NCBI RefSeq assembly: GCF_003730275.1
Contig: NZ_QTTA01000005.1
Coordinates: forward strand, 16,055 to 80,054
From: Brevundimonas halotolerans
GTDB taxonomy: Bacteria > Pseudomonadota > Alphaproteobacteria > Caulobacterales > Caulobacteraceae
Length of the DNA: 64,000 nt
Direction of reading: 5' to 3'
The notes under the pieces are model-generated. The model did not search any database, was not told the DNA's origin, and was given only the letters and a program-made list of their open reading frames with translations. Shown piece by piece: positions 16,970 through 24,344 of this stretch. How positions within the stretch are numbered: position 1 is the stretch's first letter; each line of letters opens with the position of its first letter. The translations under genes and the position numbers were made by a program.

Positions 16970-17517
16970 GCCCGGCCCTCGCGCGCGGCCCGGTCGAACA
17001 GGGCCGCCGCGACCAGCCAGCCGGTGACAAACACCACCGTGATCCTCAGCGGCAAATCCTGCGCCGTCGCATCCGCATAGAGGGCCAGACCGACCTGACC
17101 GGCGGCCAGCGCCACCATCACCAGGCTCAACCCGCGCGGCTTGAACCGGGCGATCAGGGCACCGACCACCCCGACCGCCAGCACGGCCCAGACCCGGTCA
17201 TTGGCCGGATTGTCCTCCGACCCGATCAGGCCCACGGCCAGATTACCGACGCCCAGCACAAAGGTCGTGCCGATCGCCACCGCCGCCCCCAGCCTGTACG
17301 TCAGACTGTCCGAGGCGCGCAGCACCAACTCTCCGACCCCGCACGCGATGGCCAGCAGCACCGCCATCAGGGCGAAATCAAACAGGCTCCACTGCACTTC
17401 GCTCGTGAACTGCATGGCCACCGCCGGTGCCAGCAACAGGGCCACGGCCCCGCCCCACATCACCGTCCGCATCACGGCCGTCTGGCCGTCCACCGCTTTC
17501 ACCGTCTCACCGCTCAT
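16966..17517 (-). CDS. Multi-pass membrane protein of unknown function inserted in the GTA cluster
   Basis: A 183-residue protein with about six hydrophobic segments: VMWGGAVALLLAPAVAMQF, FALMAVLLAIACGVGEL, GAAVAIGTTFVLGVGNLAVG, VWAVLAVGVVGALIA, LVMVALAAGQVGLALY and ITVVFVTGWLVAAALF. I do not recognise a functional family. It reads in the same direction as the GTA genes and sits between the protease (g4) and capsid (g5) genes. It could be cotranscribed with the GTA, but nothing in the sequence ties it to particle assembly. Confidence 0.75.
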   Translation of the reverse strand: MSGETVKAVDGQTAVMRTVMWGGAVALLLAPAVAMQFTSEVQWSLFDFALMAVLLAIACGVGELVLRASDSLTYRLGAAVAIGTTFVLGVGNLAVGLIGSEDNPANDRVWAVLAVGVVGALIARFKPRGLSLVMVALAAGQVGLALYADATAQDLPLRITVVFVTGWLVAAALFDRAAREGRA

Positions 17518-17617
17518 GCCGCGCTCTCCCTGGGCCGAAGTTGAGCCCTGTTCCTGCGCCCGCGCCCCCTGAGCGTCCTGAGCGAAACCTGAGCAGGCGG
17601 TGAAATCGCCCCGGCAC

Positions 17618-18082
17618 CTAATGAAACCGGGCCCCCGGAAGCATCGGGAAGGTCACCAGAGACACCTCCCAAAGGTCCACTTCGGCCAGCACCCTCAGCC
17701 GCCCGTCGCGCCTGGCCCGGATCGCACGAAAGCCGATCGACAGGCCGTCCAGTGCCCCGGCCCGCACCAGCGCCGCGGCCATCCGTCCCTCGGGCGTGAT
17801 GTCCAGGATCTCACCCTCGACCCTCAGGCCGCGGTCGTCCTCCTCGATCCGGGTCCACACCCCGACCGGCGTGCGCTCGCCGTGCTGGTACAGCATCCGC
17901 ACCCCGGCCGACCCACGCCGCGCCACACTGGGCGCAAACGCGCCCCGCATCACCACATCCCCCGCCAGATCCGCCACACCCCACAGCGAGGCATAGCCGG
18001 TGATCAGAAGCGACGAGTGACGCGTGGCGAGTGGCGAGGGCAATGTCGGGTCGTCATCCACCGCCCGGGCGTCATAAGCCAT
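17618..18082 (-). CDS. GTA g4: HK97-family prohead protease
   Basis: A 154-residue prohead protease that would cleave the capsid delta domain. The catalytic core has ITGYASLWGVADLAGDVVM at the start, the His in MLYQHGERTPVGVW near residue 66, and the Ser in LDGLSIGFRA near 115, the order typical of this family. The first 26 residues are unusual: SPLATRHSSLL is a translation of the GAGTGACGAGTGG repeat (18011-18040). The real core therefore begins after the repeat. It overlaps g3.5 by 11 bases. Confidence 0.92.
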   Translation of the reverse strand: MAYDARAVDDDPTLPSPLATRHSSLLITGYASLWGVADLAGDVVMRGAFAPSVARRGSAGVRMLYQHGERTPVGVWTRIEEDDRGLRVEGEILDITPEGRMAAALVRAGALDGLSIGFRAIRARRDGRLRVLAEVDLWEVSLVTFPMLPGARFH

Positions 18083-18136
18083 CGGCCTGCTCCTCGCCGG
18101 ACGCGCTCGTCACACGCCACTCGCCACTCGCCACTA
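18011..18136. repeat. GAGTGACGAGTGG-type inverted-repeat element, copy 2 (g4/g3.5)
   Basis: Left arm 18011-18040, right arm about 18104-18136, in inverted orientation and built from the same units as the copies at 14951 and 18371. It spans the g3.5/g4 junction and is fully translated, giving the N-terminus of g4 and the C-terminus of g3.5 (SGEWRVTSASGE). Confidence 0.78.
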
Positions 18137-18347
18137 AAACCCTCTCAATCCGCTCCACCGCCCGGCGCGTCGCCAGGCTCTGCTCCTCCAGCCGAGCCAG
18201 CCGTTCGGCGACCAGCCTCTGCTCGCCCACGCGGGCCTCCAGCGTCGCGATCCGTGCCGCTGCCCCTCCGGCCCAGATCAGTCCGCTGACCGTCTGCACC
18301 ATGAGCGCCGCGATCAGGGCGACGGGTATGCGTTTAATGTCGTTCAT
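18072..18347 (-). CDS. GTA g3.5: small membrane-anchored coiled-coil protein
   Basis: A 91-residue protein starting MNDIKRIPVALIAALMVQTV: one transmembrane helix at about 7-28, then a coiled coil (ATLEARVGEQRLVAERLARL, EEQSLATRRAVERIERVLV). Size, topology and position between portal and protease match the small ORF g3.5 of RcGTA. The last about 20 residues are repeat-encoded. An upstream in-frame extension exists, but it runs through another copy of the repeat and is unlikely to be translated. Its role is unknown. Confidence 0.7.
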   Translation of the reverse strand: MNDIKRIPVALIAALMVQTVSGLIWAGGAAARIATLEARVGEQRLVAERLARLEEQSLATRRAVERIERVLVASGEWRVTSASGEEQADGL

Positions 18348-18370
18348 GCCGTTAATGCCGTTCTCCCAAA

Positions 18371-18457
18371 AGTGGCGAGTGACGAGTGACATGTGACGAG
18401 CAGGGGGCAGGATTCGCACTCTCGCCTCGCCACTCACCACTCGCCACTCGCCACTTC
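18371..18457. repeat. GAGTGACGAGTGG-type inverted-repeat element, copy 3 (g3/g3.5 gap)
   Basis: Left arm 18371-18400 and right arm 18426-18457 are inverted, with a loop of about 25 bases. It sits directly after the portal (g3) stop codon and could act as a processing or attenuation hairpin between g3 and the downstream genes. Confidence 0.78.
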
Positions 18458-19622
18458 ACTTCCCCACCCCCGCCATCTGCCGCCGCTCGTCTTCGGTCAG
18501 GAAGGTCGCGGCATTCAGCCGGGCCCACAACGCGTCGCGCTCGGGTGACAAGGCCGGCACCGCCTCCAGATCGGCCTCGATCCGGCATCCGGGCAGGCGC
18601 GGCGACAGCCAGGCCGTCAAGGCTCCGGCGGCCTTGCGCACCAGCGGCACCACCGTCTGCCGCCAGAAGGCGACATTGGCCTCGCGATAGTTGGCATAGG
18701 TCGCATCCCCCGGAATCCCCAGCAGCTGCGGCGGAATCCCGAACGCCAGCGCGATCTCGCGCGCTGCGGCGTGCTTGCCGGCGATAAAGTCCATCTCGGC
18801 GGGCGTCAGGCTCATGGGCTTCCAGTCCAGCCCGCCTTCCAGCAACAGCGGCCGCCCGGCATTGGCAGGCCCCGCATGCGCCTCGCCCAGCTCGGCTTTC
18901 AGCCGCTCGAACTGTTCCGTGGTCAGCCGTTCGCCGTCCCGCGACGCATAGACCAGCGCCCCGCTCGGCCTTGCCGCATTGTCCAGCAGCGCCTTGTTCC
19001 AGGCGCCCGAGGCATTGTGCACATCGATGGCAAAGGCCGCCGCCTCAAGCGGCGAAAAGCCATAGTGGTCGTCGATCGGGTGAAACAGCTTCAGATGCAT
19101 CACCGGCATCCAGCCGTCCGCCTCCCGCCCGATCCGCACCGACCGCCCCGCGAGGCCATAGTCATAGGCCTCGGGCCAGCCGTGCCGCCCCGGAACCACC
19201 TTCACCCGGTCGGGGCGCAGCGACCACAGCTCCTCCGGCAGGCCGCCATCGCCGTCGCCCGCCGCTTCAACATAGGCATTGCCCGCCGTCTGCAGCGCGC
19301 CATACAACCCCTCCAGAAACTCCGCCCCCGACTGCTCAGGATTGGGCCGCGCCAGCAGCTGCGCCAGTCCGTGGTCGCGGCACAGCGTGTCCTTGTCGAA
19401 CACCCTCAGCGGCACCGACGCCGCCGCCTCGGCGATCATGCGGGTAGCGCGATAGGCGACCGGGTTCTTGCCGAACCCCTCCCGCGCCAGCTCAGCATAG
19501 TCGCGTGGCGTCCAGCGCGGCCGGCCACCTCCGGTCAGGGCGATCAGCGCCCCGGCCCGACTATCCTTGATTTCGGGCACAGATGTCGTGCCCCGGCGCA
19601 GGCGCCAGCGGGACCAGTCCAT
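18456..19622 (-). CDS. GTA g3: HK97-family portal protein
   Basis: The 388-residue portal vertex subunit. Typical portal blocks are NPVAYRATRMIAEAAASVPL, LLARPNPEQSGAEFLEGLYG, GNAYVEAAGDGDGGLPEELW, LRPDRVKVVPG, and the C-terminal IALAFGIPPQLLGIPGDATY and NYREANVAFWRQTVVPLV. AAGGAGATC precedes the ATG. Length agrees with RcGTA g3. 52 bases separate it from the terminase gene. Confidence 0.95.
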   Translation of the reverse strand: MDWSRWRLRRGTTSVPEIKDSRAGALIALTGGGRPRWTPRDYAELAREGFGKNPVAYRATRMIAEAAASVPLRVFDKDTLCRDHGLAQLLARPNPEQSGAEFLEGLYGALQTAGNAYVEAAGDGDGGLPEELWSLRPDRVKVVPGRHGWPEAYDYGLAGRSVRIGREADGWMPVMHLKLFHPIDDHYGFSPLEAAAFAIDVHNASGAWNKALLDNAARPSGALVYASRDGERLTTEQFERLKAELGEAHAGPANAGRPLLLEGGLDWKPMSLTPAEMDFIAGKHAAAREIALAFGIPPQLLGIPGDATYANYREANVAFWRQTVVPLVRKAAGALTAWLSPRLPGCRIEADLEAVPALSPERDALWARLNAATFLTEDERRQMAGVGK

Positions 19623-19674
19623 GGCGATCTCCTTCGTTCTCGTTGTCAGTTGACGACGCCCGGAGCGGCCCGCC

Positions 19675-20991
19675 TCAGAGGGACCGCAGGCGCGGTTCGC
19701 CCCGCGGCTCCAGCATCAGATGGGTGATGGCCCACACCAGGGCGTCGGCGCGGTCGGGGCTTGGCCCGCCTTCGCCGCTTCCCAGCGCCATCATGTCTTC
19801 TTCCAGCGCGGGCAGGGCGGCGCAGTGCACCACCCGTCCCTGCTCATACAGCGCCGCGACCGGCTCGGCCCGCGCCCGCTTCGAGCGCGTGGCATGGACC
19901 GACCGCACCGGACAGGCACAGCCCGCCTGAACCAGCAGGGTCCGCACCATATCCCCGCCCTGATTGACCTCGGCGATCACCGCCTCGGCCCCTTCACGCT
20001 CGACGATCGACGCGACCACCCGGGCCCAAGCCGCGGGCGACAGGCCGCGCACCGTCTCATCGGCCAGCACATAGGCTGTGTGATCCCGGCGCCCCGCAAC
20101 CACAATCCCGCAGGCATCGCCGTGGGCCGTCGCGGGCGGGTCCACCGCCACCACCACCCGGTCCAGTTCGACCGGACGCGCGCCTCGGGCCCGCGCCAGA
20201 TCCTCGGCGCGGAACAGGGCCCCGTCGGTCTCGACGATCTGCCCCTCCAGCTCCTGCGCCTCCAGCCGTGTCCCGGCATAGAGGCGTCTCAGGTGGCCCA
20301 GAAATCCCGGGGCCAGATTGTCCGCGTTAACCTCTGTCCCCGCCCGGCTGACCTCGACACCGGGCTCGGCCAGCAACCGTCGCAGCGCCACCATCGGACG
20401 CGGTGTCGTCGTCACAACCAGTCGCGGATCGGCTCCCCGTCTCAGCGCAAACCGCAGTGTACTCAGCGTCCGCTCGGGATTGCGCCAGGCACAGAACTCG
20501 TCGACCCAGGCCGCGTGAAACTGCGGCCCGCGCAGCGCATCCGGGTCCTCGGCTGAATAGGCATAGGCCACCGAGTCATTGGGCCACCGCAACCGCCTGC
20601 GGCTCGCTTCCCAGACCGGCCTGTATCCGGCCTCGCCCATCGCCTTCAGGCCCGACGGCCCCTCGATCATCACCTCGCGCACATCGTGCAGCGCCGGTCC
20701 CACCAGCGCCAGAACCTGTCCGTCCGTCCGCGCTCGTTCGCTCAGCCAGAGCGCCCCGGCAAAGGTCTTGCCCGACCCCCGCCCGCCCAGCAGCACCCAC
20801 GTCGCCCAGTCCCTGTTTGACGGCAGCTGATGCCTGTGTGCCCGGGGGGAAGCCCTGATCGCCTCCCTCACCTCGCTCGCCGTCAGGCTCGCCAGCCACT
20901 GCTGCTGGACCTCGAACGGCCCTGAGGTGATCGAGACGGGACTGCAGTTCGGCCCGAAGTAGGGCCTCCTCGGCGGGGTCTTCGATGTCAC
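19675..20991 (-). CDS. GTA g2: large terminase (packaging ATPase/nuclease)
   Basis: A 438-residue terminase that packages host DNA into particles. The Walker A is LLGGRGSGKTFAG near residue 69-80 and the Walker B region is FHAAWVDEFCAWRNPERTL. The nuclease domain has VVAVDPPATAHGDACGIVVAG and the late EVNQGGDMVRTLL block. The first 45 residues are not conserved-looking, and the frame overlaps g1 by more than 400 bases, so the start at 20991 is uncertain. The stop is followed by a 52-base gap to the portal. Confidence 0.93.
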   Translation of the reverse strand: MTSKTPPRRPYFGPNCSPVSITSGPFEVQQQWLASLTASEVREAIRASPRAHRHQLPSNRDWATWVLLGGRGSGKTFAGALWLSERARTDGQVLALVGPALHDVREVMIEGPSGLKAMGEAGYRPVWEASRRRLRWPNDSVAYAYSAEDPDALRGPQFHAAWVDEFCAWRNPERTLSTLRFALRRGADPRLVVTTTPRPMVALRRLLAEPGVEVSRAGTEVNADNLAPGFLGHLRRLYAGTRLEAQELEGQIVETDGALFRAEDLARARGARPVELDRVVVAVDPPATAHGDACGIVVAGRRDHTAYVLADETVRGLSPAAWARVVASIVEREGAEAVIAEVNQGGDMVRTLLVQAGCACPVRSVHATRSKRARAEPVAALYEQGRVVHCAALPALEEDMMALGSGEGGPSPDRADALVWAITHLMLEPRGEPRLRSL

Positions 20992-21244
20992 CGTTTGCGT
21001 CGCCCTCTTCCGCGTCCTCGACCGGGTTCCGGGACCGGGCAGGCGGGCTCGCCAGCGCCACCACCGCCTTGCTGGCGCGCGCCACGTTCGTCACCAGCCG
21101 CGCAAAACGATCCAGCCCCGCCACATCGGCGGGATCCAGCTCGACCTGTGGCAGTATTTCCATCACGCGATCGGTCTGGGCGGCCAGCAGTTCAAACTGC
21201 TTCCGGCTCCAGCGCTCCGCCCCGTCATCCCTGTTCCCGGCCAT
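20576..21244 (-). CDS. GTA g1: small terminase-like protein with an over-long frame
   Basis: The first gene of the cluster. The N-terminal about 110 residues look genuine: WSRKQFELLAAQTDRVMEIL, LDRFARLVTNVARASKAVVA and an acidic linker, then AEEALLRAELQSRLDHLRAV. This fits the small RcGTA g1 (small terminase). After about residue 112 the frame continues for some 110 residues as Gly/Ala-rich sequence antiphase to the terminase, including across its Walker A. Either the stop codon was lost and the tail is junk, or a frameshift exists near 20880-20910. No GTA small terminase I know is this long. Confidence 0.6.
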   Translation of the reverse strand: MAGNRDDGAERWSRKQFELLAAQTDRVMEILPQVELDPADVAGLDRFARLVTNVARASKAVVALASPPARSRNPVEDAEEGDANGDIEDPAEEALLRAELQSRLDHLRAVRGPAAVAGEPDGERGEGGDQGFPPGTQASAAVKQGLGDVGAAGRAGVGQDLCRGALAERTSADGRTGSGAGGTGAARCARGDDRGAVGPEGDGRGRIQAGLGSEPQAVAVAQ

Positions 21245-21284
21245 GGATGAACTCTAGCCGACCAGCGTCCTCAGGCGCGCAAGT

Positions 21285-21325
21285 CGGTCCGACAAATATC
21301 TATCATCTTGTTTTGACGCGATTTC
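21285..21325 (-). promoter_or_regulatory. AT-rich candidate promoter region for the GTA operon
   Basis: The 109 bases between the kinase gene and g1 contain the only AT-rich patch of the region. On the minus strand this patch includes GTCAAAACAAGATGATAGAT followed by ATTTGTC, about 50-75 bases from the g1 ATG. No TTAA-N7-TTAA CtrA box is present, which fits indirect control of GTA genes through an activator. A position-level promoter call is not possible. Confidence 0.3.
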
Positions 21326-21353
21326 ACACGCCGAGGGCGCACATCCGGGCGTC

Positions 21354-23774
21354 TCAGCCTGCCGCTGCCAGGTCCTCACAGGCCTCGCTTGCGCCCAGCA
21401 CACGACTGATCGTGGCCATCAGTTCCGCCACCTGGATCGGCTTGCCGACATGGGCGTCCATACCCACCTCATGGCACGTTCGCACCTGTTCGGGCTGCAC
21501 ATTGGCGGTCAGGGCAATGATGGGCACCCGGCCCGCTTCCCCGGCCATGGCCCGGATTTCACGGGTCGCGGTCAGGCCATCCATGACCGGCATATGCACA
21601 TCCATCAGCACCAGATCGTAGGTCCCGCTGCGCACGGCCTCCACCGCCTCGGCGCCGTTCTCGACCCCGTCGATCGACAGCCCCATCCCGCCCAGAATGG
21701 CCGAGACCAGCTCCCGGTTGGCCGGAGCGTCATCCGCCATCAGGATCCGCAGCGTCCCGTCGACCGCTGTCTCTGCGTCGTGGCCACCGGCGACCTGCCC
21801 GGGGTCCGCCGGCACCAACGGCACCTCGAACCAGAAGGTCGAGCCGATCCCCGGCTCACTGTCCACGCCGATCGTGCCACCCATCATCTCGATCAGCCGA
21901 CGCGAAATGGCCAGGCCCAGCCCCGTCCCGCCGAAGGTCCGCGTGGTCGAGGCATCGGCCTGCACGAACCGCCGGAACAGGGTTGCGGCCTTCTCCTCGC
22001 TGATGCCGATGCCCGTATCCGATACGGCGACCCGCAACCGGCCATCCTCATAGGTCGCCGCCACCGTCACCCCGCCCTGGCCCGTGAATTTCACGGCATT
22101 GGACAGCAGGTTCAGCGTCACCTGCCGCAGTCGGCCCTCATCCCCCATCAGGCCAGCCGGCACGGACTCATCCGTCGTCTGTACCAGCGTCAGCCCCTTG
22201 GCCTCGCACTGGCTCTCCACGATCCCGACAGCGCCCGCAATCATGCCGCGCGGATCAAAGGCCAGCGGGTCCAGCCCGACCGCCTCGGCCTCCAGCTTGG
22301 AGTAATCCAGAATGTCGTTGATCACGCCCAGCAGGGCATCGGACGAGGTGGCGATCCGGTCGACGTAGCGGCGCTCGTCCGGGCCCAGGTCTTTTGACTC
22401 CTTCAGCAGGCCGGCAAAGCCTATCACGCTGGTCAGCGGTGTTCTCAGCTCATGGCTCATATTGGCCAGGAATTCGGTTTTCGTCCGGGCAGCAGCCTCC
22501 GCCCGGTCCCGCTCCGCCATCAGGTCATCTTCCAGCTGCTTGGTCGCCGTGGCGTCACGCGCATTGTCCTGGATTTCGATCGGTCGGCCGTTTTCGTCCC
22601 AGAGGATGCTGGGCTGGGCATCCAGCCATCGATAGCTGCCGTCCTTGTGCAGCCCACGGTAGCGCAACTGCGGTGACGGCCCGCCGGGGCCAGCAGCAAA
22701 GAAATCCGCATAGGCCTGCTTCACCTGCGGATGGTCATCCGGGTGGATCACGTCCCAGGTCTTGCGCCCGATCAGCTCATCCGGTTCCCAGCCTGTCAGA
22801 CGCGTGATCGCGGGCGACACATAGCGGAACGTACCGTCCAGCGCGAAGACCGCGATGATGTCACTGGTCTGCTCTGCCAGATTGCGGAACGCCCGCTCGC
22901 TGGCGGCGACCGCATCGTGAATTCGTTCCTGCTCGGTCACGTCCTGGAATACGCCGAACATGGCGGTGACCTTGCCGTCCGGCCCGCGCTCCGTATCCGC
23001 ATGGGTCAGCACCAGGCGCTCGGCCCCGTCCCGGCGGATCAGTCGCATCCGGTGCTTGTAGCCCTCGCCCGTCTCAAGCCCGCGTGCGATCGCCTTCATC
23101 AACGGCGCCCGGTCGTCCGGATGATAGAACCCCACGGCATCGTCATAGCTGGGATCGAACGCGCCCCGCTCGACCCCGTGGATGCGATAGACCTCGTCCG
23201 ACCAGGTCACGGCCATCGTCTCGGCATCCAGCCGCCATTGTCCCACCCCGGCCATTTCCTCAGCCAGCCTCAGCAGCTCCAGCCGCTCGGTCTGCCTTCG
23301 GGTCAGGTCGGCCTGTTCGAGGAATTCTGCGGCCAGCCGCCCAATCTGGGCCAGGCCCTCGACCCGACTTTCGTCGAAGTCCGGATGCGGCTTCACATCC
23401 ATCACCCCCACCGCGCCGATGGCCTTGCCCCGGCTGTCGCTGATGGTCGTCCCGGCAAAGAAGCGGATGCCCGGCTGGCCCGTCACCATCGGGTGGTTCT
23501 TCAGCGTCGGATGCAGGTGGGAATCGCGCACCACCAGCACCGCGCCCGGCCCCATCCCGACCAGTATGGCCGAAGCACTCTGGTCGCGCGCCATGGCGTT
23601 CTGGTTCAGGCCCACATTGGCACGGAACAGGGTCTGATCGCCGTGGATGACGGAAATCATCGCATGCGGCATGTCGAACAGGGTGCACGCCAGTGCGGTC
23701 AGGCGGTCCAGCGGGCCCTCCAGCCCCGAACCGTCCGTCATCATCGAGGCGCTCTTGCGGCGTTTCTCTCCCAT
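21354..23774 (-). CDS. Hybrid sensor histidine kinase (GAF-PAS-PAS-HisKA-HATPase-REC)
   Basis: An 806-residue cytoplasmic hybrid kinase with no membrane segments. In order: a GAF domain (about 20-160, with FFAGTTISDSRGKAIGAVGV), PAS domains at about 170-285 and 300-415, then the dimerisation helix with phosphoacceptor His441 in MSHELRTPL. The ATPase domain carries LLSNAVKFTG, VSDTGIGIS and GGTGLGLAISR, and a C-terminal receiver has Asp725 in LMDVHMPVMDG. I chose the ATG at 23774; earlier in-frame codons run into the upstream gene. It is located immediately upstream of GTA g1 but separated by a promoter-sized gap. Signal and partner are unknown. Confidence 0.9.
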   Translation of the reverse strand: MGEKRRKSASMMTDGSGLEGPLDRLTALACTLFDMPHAMISVIHGDQTLFRANVGLNQNAMARDQSASAILVGMGPGAVLVVRDSHLHPTLKNHPMVTGQPGIRFFAGTTISDSRGKAIGAVGVMDVKPHPDFDESRVEGLAQIGRLAAEFLEQADLTRRQTERLELLRLAEEMAGVGQWRLDAETMAVTWSDEVYRIHGVERGAFDPSYDDAVGFYHPDDRAPLMKAIARGLETGEGYKHRMRLIRRDGAERLVLTHADTERGPDGKVTAMFGVFQDVTEQERIHDAVAASERAFRNLAEQTSDIIAVFALDGTFRYVSPAITRLTGWEPDELIGRKTWDVIHPDDHPQVKQAYADFFAAGPGGPSPQLRYRGLHKDGSYRWLDAQPSILWDENGRPIEIQDNARDATATKQLEDDLMAERDRAEAAARTKTEFLANMSHELRTPLTSVIGFAGLLKESKDLGPDERRYVDRIATSSDALLGVINDILDYSKLEAEAVGLDPLAFDPRGMIAGAVGIVESQCEAKGLTLVQTTDESVPAGLMGDEGRLRQVTLNLLSNAVKFTGQGGVTVAATYEDGRLRVAVSDTGIGISEEKAATLFRRFVQADASTTRTFGGTGLGLAISRRLIEMMGGTIGVDSEPGIGSTFWFEVPLVPADPGQVAGGHDAETAVDGTLRILMADDAPANRELVSAILGGMGLSIDGVENGAEAVEAVRSGTYDLVLMDVHMPVMDGLTATREIRAMAGEAGRVPIIALTANVQPEQVRTCHEVGMDAHVGKPIQVAELMATISRVLGASEACEDLAAAG

Positions 23775-23808
23775 GCCGCAAGGGTCGGACAGAATAGCGA
23801 AATTTTGG

Positions 23809-24309
23809 TTAGCGCCGTCTCCGAGTCCCGGTCCCGCGCTCGACCATCCATTCCGGCGCCTCATAGGCCAGGGCATCTTCCGGCTCGTGCAGTGCCAGTT
23901 CCGAAATCGTCTGGCCGCGGATCGAAACCCCGGCCGTATGGACCGTTTCGGGGTCCCCCGAGACCAGCGGATGCCACTCCGCCAGCCCCCGCCCCTCCGC
24001 CAGCCGGCGATAGGCGCACGACCCGGGCATCCAGCCCAGCTGCGACACGTTTCCCGGCGTCAGCTTGATACAGTCCGGCACATGCCGCTCGCGCTCCAAA
24101 TAGTTGGAACAGGCACAGGTCGTCGGATCGAACAGCTTGCAGTGCACCTTGGTCGGCACAACCTCGCCCGTATCCTCATCCTCGAACCGCACCAGACAGC
24201 ACAGCCCGCACCCGTCGCACAGCGCCTCCCACTCCTCGGGCGACATCTGTTCCAGGGTCTTCGTTTCCCAGAAGGGCTTGGACGGGGAGGGGTCAGGCTT
24301 TACATGCAC
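23809..24309 (-). CDS. YcgN/UPF0260-family cysteine-cluster protein
   Basis: A 166-residue UPF0260 (YcgN) family protein. Eight cysteines in the pattern CDGCGLCC, C (VHCKLF), CAC, C (PDCIKL) and C (GSCAYRR) suggest a metal- or iron-sulfur-binding fold; the family has no firmly assigned function. The start is a GTG directly behind an AAGGGGAGG sequence, with unusually short spacing. It lies 34 bases upstream of the hybrid kinase on the same strand and is divergent from the ABC-F gene. Confidence 0.9.
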   Translation of the reverse strand: MHVKPDPSPSKPFWETKTLEQMSPEEWEALCDGCGLCCLVRFEDEDTGEVVPTKVHCKLFDPTTCACSNYLERERHVPDCIKLTPGNVSQLGWMPGSCAYRRLAEGRGLAEWHPLVSGDPETVHTAGVSIRGQTISELALHEPEDALAYEAPEWMVERGTGTRRRR

Positions 24310-24344
24310 CCCTCCCCTTACCTCTGTTGATCGCTGAACGCACC

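Noticed and set aside
6912..21244. Active or remnant prophage
   Set aside because: Gene order and composition match an RcGTA-type GTA; no integrase, replication, lysis or repressor genes are present.
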